A DNA stretch of 6,857 nucleotides, from positions 1 to 6,857 of the forward strand of contig JACZKN010000111.1 of assembly GCA_014859985.1 (NCBI GenBank), written 5' to 3'. The stretch is from Candidatus Krumholzibacteriia bacterium (lineage in GTDB: Bacteria > Krumholzibacteriota > Krumholzibacteriia > LZORAL124-64-63). Positions 1 through 5,418 of the stretch are shown here, in pieces. The notes beneath the pieces were generated by a model. That model was not told the origin of the DNA, made no database searches, and was given only the letters and a program-made list of their open reading frames with translations. The translations under genes and the position numbers were made by a program. The stretch's first letter is position 1; every line of letters starts with the position of its first letter.

Positions 1-411
1 GAACTCGACTGGATCGGCCCCAATGTGGCGCGCTTCCGGTCCGCCCACAAGCGGCGATTGGGGCGCCGGGGCGAGCGACCGGGGCGGGCGATGCCTCGTC
101 GTCCCTTCCCGCGGTCGATCGTGCCGATCGCCGGCCCGGCCCCGGTCCCGGGGCAAGTTGCAAGAGCCTGGAACCGCGGCGCCGGGACTCTGCACGACCG
201 GACCGGGGGAATCGGGATTATCCTGCCGGTCCGGCGCGATCCCATGGTCCCCAGTCGGTGACGGTTCAACGGGTTTCCTTTACGTCGGCCCCCAGGATGT
301 CCGGAGGCACCCCGTTTGCGATGCCCCCGACGCCAGACCGGAACGGGCAGCGGCCCGAGGCAGGAAGCCCACGACCCGCGGAGCGGGCACAGCATGACCG
401 GAGTGATGACC
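1..411. other. Leading region without a convincing gene
   Basis: No protein here can be supported. One + strand frame is open from the window edge to a TGA at 259-261. Its first ~20 codons (ELDWIGPNVARFRSAHKRR) use codons like a real gene, so they could be the tail of an upstream gene. After that the frame becomes Arg/Pro/Gly-rich and looks like translated noncoding GC-rich DNA, and I do not recognise a family. An inverted repeat with 9-bp arms, CCGGACCGG (198-206) and CCGGTCCGG (226-234), encloses a 19-nt loop. It may be a hairpin, but no T-tract follows it. I saw no clear -35/-10 pair, no tRNA and no riboswitch consensus. The stretch probably includes the leader of the secreted protein gene that starts at 412. 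Confidence 0.4.
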
Positions 412-771
412 ATGAAGATCAGCCTCAAGAGCGCCGTCGTCGTCGCCCTCTTCGCCGTCCTGGCCGCCGCGCCCGCCGCGGCCCAGACCGGGACGATGGA
501 CGTGGCCTACCAGTGGACCGCGCCGACGACCGGCTCGGTCGTCCAACACTACGTCGTGGAGCACTCGGTGGACGGGGGCGCCTGGACCCAGGTTGCCGCC
601 TCGGTGACCGGCAATTCGTACACGCTGGCCGCCGTCACGGGCGTCAGCCACCGCATCCGCGTGGCCGGCGTCGACGCCCAGGGCCGCCAGGGTCCGTTCT
701 CCCTGCCCAGCGATGCCTACACCCCCGACGCCGGCGCGCCCGGCCAGCCGGGCAAGCCCATCATCTTCTAG
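412..771 (+). CDS. Small secreted fibronectin type III-like protein
   Basis: This is a 119-residue exported protein. Residues 1-24 form a Sec signal peptide: basic start (MKISLK), hydrophobic core (AVVVALFAVL), and a likely AAA|Q cleavage before Gln25. The remaining ~95 residues resemble one Fn3 beta-sandwich. Trp35 lies in an early strand (YQWTAP), followed by HYVVEHSVDGGAW (46-58), Tyr70 and Leu72 in a middle strand, and RIRVAGVDAQG (81-91) in the F-strand/turn region with SLPSDAY after it. The tail GAPGQPGKPIIF looks like the linker that usually joins Fn3 repeats, yet the protein ends there. ATG 412 was chosen because GGAG (400-403) lies 8 nt upstream and the signal peptide begins there. 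In-frame ATGs at 394 and 406 are alternatives. Fn3 folds usually mediate binding; no catalytic residues are visible. The single-gene + strand unit converges on the barrel gene at 850-1479. The Fn3 call is by pattern only. Confidence 0.75.
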   Translation: MKISLKSAVVVALFAVLAAAPAAAQTGTMDVAYQWTAPTTGSVVQHYVVEHSVDGGAWTQVAASVTGNSYTLAAVTGVSHRIRVAGVDAQGRQGPFSLPSDAYTPDAGAPGQPGKPIIF

Positions 772-793
772 GCCGCGCGGCCCCGCGCGCACG

Positions 794-830
794 ACGGCCG
801 CCGGCCCCCTGACCCGGGGCCGGCGGCCGT
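794..830. terminator. Hairpin between convergent genes, probable bidirectional terminator
   Basis: A perfect 15-bp inverted repeat has arms at 794-808 (ACGGCCGCCGGCCCC) and 816-830, with a 7-nt loop. It lies 22 bp past the stop of the + strand secreted protein and 19 bp past the stop of the - strand barrel gene. This position suits a shared terminator. Neither side has a clear T-tract, so termination by hairpin alone, or with Rho, is inferred. Confidence 0.6.
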
Positions 831-849
831 GGCGGCGTGCGGCGCCCGG

Positions 850-1479
850 CTACCCGTCGCCGAAAGGGATCGCCCAGGCCGCGCGCACCACCAGCGCGTC
901 CCAGACGTAGGCCTGCTCGGCGCCGGTCCGGAAGAACCGCCAGGTGGAGAACCGGTCCAGGTGGTAGACCACGCTCAGCTCGATCTCCGCCACGGCGAGC
1001 CCGGCGCGGAGGCTGCCGCCGAAGGTGTTGACGGATTCGTCGAAGCTGCGCTCGAAGGTCTTGGTGAAGCCCTCGCTGCGGTTGCGGTACAGCCCCGCGG
1101 CCACGGCCACGAACGGCCGCAGCACGGCTGCCGGGTCGGCGGTGTGCAGCATGGCCTCCAGGGTGTACTGGTAGGTCGAGCATTCCAGGCGGTACTCGCC
1201 CAGCTCCGCGTCCGTCCCCGAGAAGTTGCCGTAGTCGGTGAAGTGGAAGGCCGGCGCCAGGGAAAACCTGTCCGAGAGGTGCAAGCGCCAGCGGAAGCCG
1301 GCCTCGAGGCCCGGCTCCGCGCCGAAACCCAGCGTCGTGGCGACGAAGTCGTCGGCGAGGTCGCCCAAGGGCGTGGCCCGGCCGAACTCGACGAGGATCC
1401 GGCTCGGGGGCCCTTCGCCGGCCGTCGCCGGGCCGCCGGCGGCCAGCAGCACCAGGATGATCGCGGGCAGCTTTCGCAT
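850..1479 (-). CDS. Small outer-membrane beta-barrel protein, function unknown
   Basis: A 209-residue exported protein. Residues 1-20 are a signal peptide (MRKLPAIILVLLAAGG) ending ATA|G. The mature part alternates hydrophobic and polar residues and is rich in aromatics, as in amphipathic strands: LEAGFRWRLHLSDRFSLAPAFHF, FVAVAAGLYRNRS, and a closing strand VVRAAWAIPFG just before the C-terminus. Length and pattern fit a small barrel of about eight strands (the OmpW/OmpX-like or 'outer membrane protein beta-barrel' group), but I cannot name a family. There is a single Cys in the mature chain. The ATG at 1479 is supported by AAGGA (plus-strand TCCTT 1487-1491), 7 nt away. The gene appears monocistronic: a candidate promoter lies upstream (1534-1562) and a hairpin terminator downstream. 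Confidence 0.75.
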   Translation of the reverse strand: MRKLPAIILVLLAAGGPATAGEGPPSRILVEFGRATPLGDLADDFVATTLGFGAEPGLEAGFRWRLHLSDRFSLAPAFHFTDYGNFSGTDAELGEYRLECSTYQYTLEAMLHTADPAAVLRPFVAVAAGLYRNRSEGFTKTFERSFDESVNTFGGSLRAGLAVAEIELSVVYHLDRFSTWRFFRTGAEQAYVWDALVVRAAWAIPFGDG

Positions 1480-1533
1480 CGTTGGGTCCTTCGCTGCGGT
1501 CGGGTCGCCGCGCCACCGCGGGCGGCGTTCGCC

Positions 1534-1562
1534 ATGGTAGCCCGAAAGCGGGGCGAATCCAA
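1534..1562 (-). promoter_or_regulatory. Candidate sigma70-type promoter for the barrel gene 850-1479
   Basis: Read on the - strand: -35 TTGGAT (1562-1557), a 17-bp spacer, and -10 TACCAT (1539-1534). Each hexamer matches the E. coli consensus at 4 of 6 positions. Transcription would start near 1526, giving a leader of about 47 nt before the ATG at 1479. This is a pattern match only, and the host's promoter consensus is unknown. Confidence 0.4.
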
Positions 1563-1566
1563 ACGG

Positions 1567-1592
1567 CGATCCACGAATTCACGATCCACGAA
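1567..1592. repeat. Two 11-bp direct repeats upstream of the candidate promoter
   Basis: CGATCCACGAA occurs exactly twice, at 1567-1577 and 1582-1592, with a 15-bp period. The nearer copy begins 5 bp beyond the candidate -35 box of the barrel gene. This is where direct-repeat activator sites commonly lie, so an operator is plausible. No regulator gene is nearby to suggest a ligand. Confidence 0.45.
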
Positions 1593-1929
1593 ATGCCTTG
1601 CCCCGGGGCGCCCGTGCGTCCACTGTGGGCGCGAGTGGATACCGTTCCGCCCGGCCGAGGCCGGGCGTGGCACACGGAGCGTGAACGAGCGGCAGCGGAT
1701 ATCCACCGGACGGCCCTTGTGCGGACGCGGCGGCCTGGCCTGTGGACATGGGCAGCGCAAAGTCGTGTCGGGACCAGGGACCGGGCCGGACAGTGACTCG
1801 CGGTCTTTGGACCGGGTCCGGTCCGGGCAGACGTCGCGACCGGGCAGCGGCGTCCGGCCCAGCGGAGAGAGAGGCGGAGCCCCCCCGGGGGCTCCGCCTC
1901 GTTTCGTGTCCCCGGCGGCCGCGTGCGGC
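1593..1929. other. Noncoding, inverted-repeat-rich intergenic region
   Basis: No frame here reads like a protein on either strand. The stretch holds several inverted repeats. CGCCCGGC/GCCGGGCG (1648-1667) can form an 8-bp stem with a 4-nt loop. GGACCGG/CCGGTCC (1809-1824) forms a compact 7-bp repeat. The latter is enclosed by the complementary 9-mers GGGCCGGAC (1783-1791) and GTCCGGCCC (1852-1860). A terminator hairpin follows at 1871-1900. The region could be only a long 3' trailer of the leftward operon, or could encode a structured RNA. I saw no convincing promoter for such an RNA. Confidence 0.4.
1871..1900 (-). terminator. Intrinsic-type terminator of the DUF6588/lipoprotein operon
   Basis: A perfect 14-bp stem has arms GAGGCGGAGCCCCC (1871-1884) and GGGGGCTCCGCCTC (1887-1900). 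The 2-nt spacer makes the real loop slightly larger. It lies 29 bp past the stop of the leftward lipoprotein gene, so it most likely ends that operon. On the - strand it is followed by TCTCTCCGCT, and on the + strand by GTTTCGTGT. Both are only weakly T-rich, and it could work in either direction. Confidence 0.65.
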
Positions 1930-2610
1930 CTAGACGGGCACGCCCGTGGTCACCTCGCCGGTGTCCAGGTCGATGAAGTAGGTCGCACTGCTGTCGACGA
2001 TCATCGTGACGATGTTCGTGCCGTTGAACATGACCTCGGCCGTGTGCTCGCCCGCGGTGATGGTCATGCCCCCGTCCAGCGGGTAGCCGCCGCTGCCGAC
2101 GACGATGCCCGCCAGCGCGAAGGTCACCACGTTGTCGCCCGAGGCCATGGTGCCGCCGCTGCCCGAGAGGATGGTGGCCTGGTCGGCCCCCTGGTCGAGG
2201 TTGGCCATGATGTCCAGGTCGAACATGGTCTGGCCGCCCAGGTCGGGCACCGTGTAGACGACGGGCTCGCCCGCGTCGGTGTAGAGGCGGGCCCAAGTGG
2301 CCTCGCTGCTGGCGGCCGGCGCACCGTCGGGGCCGGTGCGGTAGTCGATGTGCACGGTGCCGGTCAGGCTGTGCTCGCCGGCCCAGGTGATGTCCACGAC
2401 CTGCTTGGCCGGATTCGTGGACTGCATCAGGCGCGGCCCGATCTGGGTGATCGCCGCGGCGACCAGCCCGGTCTGGTAGGCGGCGTCCTGGGCCATCAAG
2501 GGCGGCAGCTGGTCCTGGGGGGCGACGGCGTCGCTCTCGCAGCCGGCGACGAGGCCCAGCAAGGCCAGGACGGTCAGGGCGGAGAGGATCCGCCGGGAGT
2601 CGGTCTTCAT
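1930..2610 (-). CDS. Putative outer-membrane lipoprotein, unknown function
   Basis: A 226-residue protein with a clear lipoprotein signal: MKTDSRR, a hydrophobic core, and lipobox LVAGC with the lipidated Cys at 24. Glu then Ser follow the Cys. There is no Asp at +2, so by the E. coli sorting rule it would go to the outer membrane. The mature part has no other Cys. It is Gly/Asp/Thr-rich and looks beta-stranded (VDITWAGEHSLTGTVHIDYRTG; GGMTITAGEHTAEVMFNG; TYFIDLDTGEVTTG). I do not recognise a family. The ATG at 2610 is preceded by AAGGA (plus strand TCCTT 2618-2622), 7 nt away. The frame stays open far upstream, to about 3756, but that part is antisense-like GC-rich readthrough overlapping the next gene and is not included. 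It is the second gene of a leftward operon, 38 bp after the DUF6588-like barrel, so the two products may act together at the outer membrane. Confidence 0.75.
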   Translation of the reverse strand: MKTDSRRILSALTVLALLGLVAGCESDAVAPQDQLPPLMAQDAAYQTGLVAAAITQIGPRLMQSTNPAKQVVDITWAGEHSLTGTVHIDYRTGPDGAPAASSEATWARLYTDAGEPVVYTVPDLGGQTMFDLDIMANLDQGADQATILSGSGGTMASGDNVVTFALAGIVVGSGGYPLDGGMTITAGEHTAEVMFNGTNIVTMIVDSSATYFIDLDTGEVTTGVPV

Positions 2611-2648
2611 GTCGGCGTCCTTTCGAGGGACCGGTCCGCGGGCAGGGG

Positions 2649-3584
2649 TCAGTACCCGAACAGCAGGCCGGCCGAGTAGGTGGTCAGGTCGCCATGACCC
2701 ATTTCCACGTTGAGTTTCATGAGAATGTCGAGGGTCAAGCCCAGGGTGAACCGGGTCTCCTGGCGCCCGTCGACCGCGAACGAGACATCCGTGCCGGTGC
2801 CCTCGTAGACGTAGGTGACGTCCATGGAGGAACTCTCCTTGGCGAAGCCGCCGTAGAACGTCAGGGCCGGGAGGCTCTTGCTGACACCCAGGTGCAGCGA
2901 AGTGGCGTCGGCCTCGACGATGCTGCCGGCCTCGAACTTCTGGGTCATGTAGCCGATCATCACGTCCACCGGCAGGGTGGGCGCCACGGCGTTGAGATTC
3001 CACTGGCCGCCGATGCCCCAGTACTTGACATCGCCGATGTCGGTGCCGATCGAGGGCATGTAGCGGACGATGAGCTTCAGGCCGGCCAGGCCGCCGACGT
3101 AGGCCTCGGGCGTGACCATCGGGACCCAGCGGGTGTCGACCAGGCCGGGGATCGTGGACTCGCGGAAGACCTCGATGCCGTTGGCGTAGCCGATGACCGC
3201 CCCGTCGGTCTCGGTATCGCCGAAGAGCGTGGGCCCGGCCATGACCACGGTGCCGTTCTGGCCCGCGAAGGAGGGGTCGTAGTCCCCCAGGTCGATGTTG
3301 GAGCGCACCGTCCGGAAGCTCTGGTCCTCGGCCGCCAGGTAGGTGCCCATGAACTTGACGCCGACGCCGAAGGTGAACCTCGTGCGGGGGATCGCGGCGG
3401 TATGGAAGAGGTTGGCGTTCTGGCTGGGGCCGAAGCCGTGGATCAGGGGCGAGGAGTAGCCGACGGCGTAGTCCCGGCCCACCTGCACCAGCAGATCCTC
3501 CAGTTCGTCCGCGCTTGCCGCCGACCCCGCCACCAACACCGACAGCACCGCCACCGCGAGAACAGCCGTGTATGAACTCCTCAT
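2649..3584 (-). CDS. DUF6588-like outer-membrane beta-barrel protein
   Basis: A 311-residue exported protein. Signal peptide 1-25 ends ASA|D. The N-terminus of the mature chain (DELEDLLVQVGRDY, then YSSPLIHGFG and NANLFHTA at 56-63, then RFTFGVGVKF) follows the layout I remember for DUF6588 proteins of Bacteroidota: a short helix, 'Y..P...GFG...N..W.NTA', then strands. The rest is repeated amphipathic strands (YVGGLAGLKLIVRYMP, YWGIGGQWNLN, DVMIGYMTQKFEAGS, LTFYGGFAKESSS, RFTLGLTLDILMKLNVEMGHG). It ends with the barrel-type C-terminus AGLLFGY. The function of the family is unknown to me. The ATG at 3584 is set by a strong AGGAGG (plus strand CCTCCT 3593-3598), 8 nt upstream, and by the signal peptide. 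A longer start near 3701 would put a Pro/Gly-rich, non-signal stretch in front. It is the first gene of a leftward operon with the lipoprotein. I found no convincing - strand promoter before it. The family call is from memory of the pattern. Confidence 0.75.
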   Translation of the reverse strand: MRSSYTAVLAVAVLSVLVAGSAASADELEDLLVQVGRDYAVGYSSPLIHGFGPSQNANLFHTAAIPRTRFTFGVGVKFMGTYLAAEDQSFRTVRSNIDLGDYDPSFAGQNGTVVMAGPTLFGDTETDGAVIGYANGIEVFRESTIPGLVDTRWVPMVTPEAYVGGLAGLKLIVRYMPSIGTDIGDVKYWGIGGQWNLNAVAPTLPVDVMIGYMTQKFEAGSIVEADATSLHLGVSKSLPALTFYGGFAKESSSMDVTYVYEGTGTDVSFAVDGRQETRFTLGLTLDILMKLNVEMGHGDLTTYSAGLLFGY

Positions 3585-3603
3585 GGGAAAGTCCTCCTGC
3601 GGT

Positions 3604-3631
3604 TTGAAGATCGGAGGCAATCGCGTATCTT
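3604..3631 (+). promoter_or_regulatory. Candidate sigma70-type promoter for the HAD/asparaginase-domain operon
   Basis: TTGAAG (3604-3609), a 16-bp spacer, then TATCTT (3626-3631), with 4 of 6 consensus matches in each box. Transcription would start near 3638, leaving a leader of about 112 nt before ATG 3750. The -10 overlaps the TTG at 3630 that would be the longest possible start of the HAD gene, which argues against that longer start. The site lies between the divergent DUF6588-like and HAD genes. Confidence 0.4.
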
Positions 3632-3749
3632 GTGCCGGAATGTGCAGGCCGCCCCGCCCCCCAGCGCGGGCAGCCCCGGGGGCCGGACGGTCCCCCGGCA
3701 TCTATTGAATACCAAGCCGGCCCGGGCCCGCAAGCCGAAAGCCAGAGGC

Positions 3750-4394
3750 ATGCCAATCCCCCCCGTTTCCCCGCGATCGGGCAGCAACGGTCGATCCGCG
3801 CTGCTTTGGGACATGGCCGGGACGCTCCTCCCCTGCGACCCGGTGACGGGCCGGGCGGGCGCCTTGCCCGGCAGCGACACTATCCTGCCGGTCCTGGGCA
3901 GGGATTTCCGCCTGCTCGTGGCCACCGGCGACACCACCGAAGGGGCCCGCAGCCTGTTGCGGGAATTCGGTCTCCTGCAGCATTTCGACGCCGTCTACGG
4001 CGATCTCCACGGGCCGGTGGGCAAGCCCTACGGTGCCATCCTGGGCCGGGTGGGCGCCGATCCGCGCTGCAGCCTGGCCATCGGCGACCGGCTGCGGGCC
4101 GACCTGCCCGCCGACACCGACGAGGTGGTGACCGTCCTGGTGAACCAGGACGGCGACCGGGTGAGCGCCGGGCTGGTGGCCGCGCTGGTCTGGCGCCTGC
4201 GCGGCCAGGCCGAGGAGTTCCCGGCCGCCTTCGACGCCCTGCTGGCCGGGGCCGAGCCCACCCCGGCGGTGGTGGGCCCGTGGCAGGGAGGCGCCGTGGT
4301 GAAGGCGGGCTGGGCCCATGGCGAAGCGGCCGCCAGCCTGCGCGTGTACCGGCACCCGGCCCTGGCGGGCGACCGGCGGGTGATCGTGTTCTGA
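3750..4394 (+). CDS. Capless HAD-superfamily protein with atypical motif I
   Basis: A 214-residue cytoplasmic protein with all four HAD positions in order. Motif I is LLWDMAGTLL with nucleophile Asp21. Motif II is LLVATGD with Thr59. Motif III is the Lys of VGKPYG (Lys92). Motif IV is AIGDRLRADLPAD (Asp113, Asp118). Only ~33 residues separate motifs I and II, so there is no C1 cap. The second Asp of DxDGT, the usual general acid/base of HAD phosphatases, is Ala23. Phosphonoacetaldehyde hydrolase also has Ala there (DWAGT), but it carries a cap that this protein lacks. Residues ~125-214 are an extension without a recognised domain (WRLRGQAEEFPAAF, then VYRHPALAGDRR). ATG 3750 was chosen because upstream sequence is Pro/Arg-rich and a promoter overlaps the longer start. 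Its ribosome site is weak (AGAGG only 1 nt away; GAAAG 9 nt away). The asparaginase-domain gene follows 33 bp downstream. Substrate unknown. Confidence 0.75.
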   Translation: MPIPPVSPRSGSNGRSALLWDMAGTLLPCDPVTGRAGALPGSDTILPVLGRDFRLLVATGDTTEGARSLLREFGLLQHFDAVYGDLHGPVGKPYGAILGRVGADPRCSLAIGDRLRADLPADTDEVVTVLVNQDGDRVSAGLVAALVWRLRGQAEEFPAAFDALLAGAEPTPAVVGPWQGGAVVKAGWAHGEAAASLRVYRHPALAGDRRVIVF

Positions 4395-4427
4395 AACGTC
4401 CTGCCTGCCTGCGGGCGGAGGCCTCAC

Positions 4428-4922
4428 ATGACCGACATGATCCGCGTCTTCGTGACCGGCGGCACCTTCGACAAGGAATACGACGAGCGCACCGGGCAGC
4501 TCTTCTTCAAGGACACCCACATCCGCGACATGCTGAAGCTGGGGCGCAGCCTCGTGGAGGTCGAGGTGCGCACCCTGATGATGGTCGACAGCCTGGACAT
4601 GGACGACGACGACCGGCAGGTGATCCTCTCCCAGTGCCGCAAGTGCCCCCACGGGCGGATCGTGGTCACCCACGGCACCGACACCATGGAGCAGACGGCG
4701 CGGCTGCTGGGCGGGGAGATCCGGGACAAGACCATCGTGCTGACGGGGGCGATGATCCCCTACGCCTTCGGGTCCAGCGACGGGCTGTTCAACCTGGGCA
4801 GCGCGTTGGCGTTCGCGCAGAGCCTGCCCCCCGGGGTGTACATCGCGATGAACGGGCGGTGTTTCACCTGGGACAACGTGCGCAAGAACCGGGATGCCGG
4901 GGTGTTCGAGGAACTGCACTGA
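4428..4922 (+). CDS. Stand-alone asparaginase N-terminal-domain protein
   Basis: At 164 residues it is about half the length of type I/II L-asparaginases (~330) and matches only their N-terminal catalytic domain. Visible active-site elements are VTGGTFDK (nucleophile Thr13), THGTDTMEQTA (Thr84, Asp85) and DKTIVLTGAMIPY (Lys101). The last matches the Lys of the Thr-Asp-Lys triad; E. coli AnsB numbering is T12, T89, D90, K162. The substrate-closing C-terminal domain is absent, yet the gene ends cleanly at FEELH with a TGA. I recall such ~160-residue 'asparaginase domain-containing' proteins in other bacteria, so this is a real short family and not a truncation. Cys70 and Cys73 (QCRKCPH) recur in it as I remember. 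ATG 4428 has GGAGG (4417-4421) 6 nt upstream. It is co-oriented with the HAD gene 33 bp upstream and probably shares its transcript. Amide hydrolysis is likely, but the substrate is unproven. Confidence 0.85.
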   Translation: MTDMIRVFVTGGTFDKEYDERTGQLFFKDTHIRDMLKLGRSLVEVEVRTLMMVDSLDMDDDDRQVILSQCRKCPHGRIVVTHGTDTMEQTARLLGGEIRDKTIVLTGAMIPYAFGSSDGLFNLGSALAFAQSLPPGVYIAMNGRCFTWDNVRKNRDAGVFEELH

Positions 4923-4924
4923 CC

Positions 4925-4942
4925 GCGGTCGGCGCCGGCCGC
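4925..4942 (+). terminator. Weak palindrome after the asparaginase-domain gene
   Basis: An 18-nt sequence (GCGGTCGGCGCCGGCCGC) is self-complementary except for one G-T pair. It starts 3 nt after the stop of the upstream gene. It could form a hairpin that reduces readthrough into hypA, but there is no T-tract, and such palindromes are common in GC-rich DNA. Confidence 0.25.
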
Positions 4943-4958
4943 CGCGCGCCCCGCCTCC

Positions 4959-4987
4959 TTGGTTTCCCCCCCGGCTGTGGCTACATT
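4959..4987 (+). promoter_or_regulatory. Candidate promoter of the hypABF operon
   Basis: TTGGTT (4959-4964), a 17-bp spacer, then TACATT (4982-4987), with 3 of 6 and 4 of 6 consensus matches. Transcription would begin near 4994, about 53 nt before the hypA GTG. The 124-bp gap from the upstream gene supports a separate start. I did not see a sigma54 (GG-N10-GC) box or a recognisable nickel- or oxygen-regulator site. Confidence 0.4.
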
Positions 4988-5046
4988 TGCTGACGGGGGA
5001 CCGGCGTCGCTGCCGCCCCCCGGCCCGCACCCCGGAGACCGCGTCC

Positions 5047-5382
5047 GTGCACGAGATGTCCATAGCCTGCAGCATCGCCGACATCGCCCGGGAGCAGGCC
5101 CGGGCCGCCGGCGCCGGCCGGGTCAACACCGTCGAGATCGAGGTGGGCGCCCTCGCCGGCGTCGAAGTGGAGTCCCTGCGTTTCTGCTGGGACGCCGCCC
5201 GCAGCGGGCCGGCGGCCGGGGCCGAGCTGGTGATCCACGAGATCCCGGGACGGGGCCATTGCCCCGGCTGCGACCTGGAATGCGACGTAGACTTCCACGT
5301 GGCCCTGTGCCCGCGCTGCGAGGGCGGGTTGCGCATCCTGCGGGGGCGCGAACTGCGCGTCCGCAGCCTGAACGTGGACTGA
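5047..5382 (+). CDS. hypA: Hydrogenase maturation nickel metallochaperone HypA
   Basis: HypA works with the GTPase HypB to insert nickel into the [NiFe] hydrogenase large subunit; in some bacteria it also supplies urease. The 111 residues match the usual length (~113). The N-terminus MHEMSIA carries His2, the nickel ligand. The zinc site is two CxxC motifs, Cys72/Cys75 (HCPGC) and Cys88/Cys91 (LCPRC), with the typical 12-residue gap. The end GRELRVRSLNVD is characteristic. The start is GTG 5047, because only this gives MHE; beginning at ATG 5056 would remove His2. GGAG at 5034-5037 lies 9 nt upstream. It is the first gene of a hypA-hypB-hypF operon, 36 bp before hypB, with a candidate promoter at 4959-4987. 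Identity is firm. Confidence 0.96.
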   Translation: MHEMSIACSIADIAREQARAAGAGRVNTVEIEVGALAGVEVESLRFCWDAARSGPAAGAELVIHEIPGRGHCPGCDLECDVDFHVALCPRCEGGLRILRGRELRVRSLNVD

Positions 5383-5383
5383 C

Positions 5384-5405
5384 GACGGCCCCCCGGGGGG
5401 CCGTC
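5384..5405 (+). promoter_or_regulatory. Perfect palindrome between hypA and hypB
   Basis: GACGGCCCCCC (5384-5394) is followed directly by its exact reverse complement (5395-5405). In RNA this gives a 9-bp stem closed by a CCGG loop. It begins 1 nt after the hypA stop and ends one base before the AGGAGG of hypB (5407-5412). It may limit hypB translation, stabilise or process the message, or partly terminate transcription. No T-run follows, so full termination is unlikely. Confidence 0.5.
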
Positions 5406-5418
5406 CAGGAGGACCGCC

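Noticed and set aside
258..290. GGTTCAAC near 263 as a possible tRNA T-loop
   Set aside because: The flanking bases do not form a 5-bp T-stem, and no acceptor or anticodon arms could be found.
829..2679. A + strand open frame of about 600 codons antisense to two envelope genes
   Set aside because: The translation has low-complexity Gly/Ala/Arg/His composition typical of antisense GC-rich DNA. The opposite strand carries signal peptides, barrel strands and ribosome sites.
3630..3749. Longer start (TTG 3630) for the HAD gene
   Set aside because: The added 40 residues are Pro/Arg/Ala-rich without homology signs, and the TTG lies inside a good candidate -10 box.
1930..3756. A single - strand open frame of about 600 codons covering the lipoprotein and the DUF6588-like gene
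   Set aside because: Only its last 226 codons read like a protein, starting with a lipobox signal and a ribosome site at 2610. The upstream part is Arg/Gly/Pro-rich and lies out of frame over the barrel gene, which has its own signal peptide and ribosome site.
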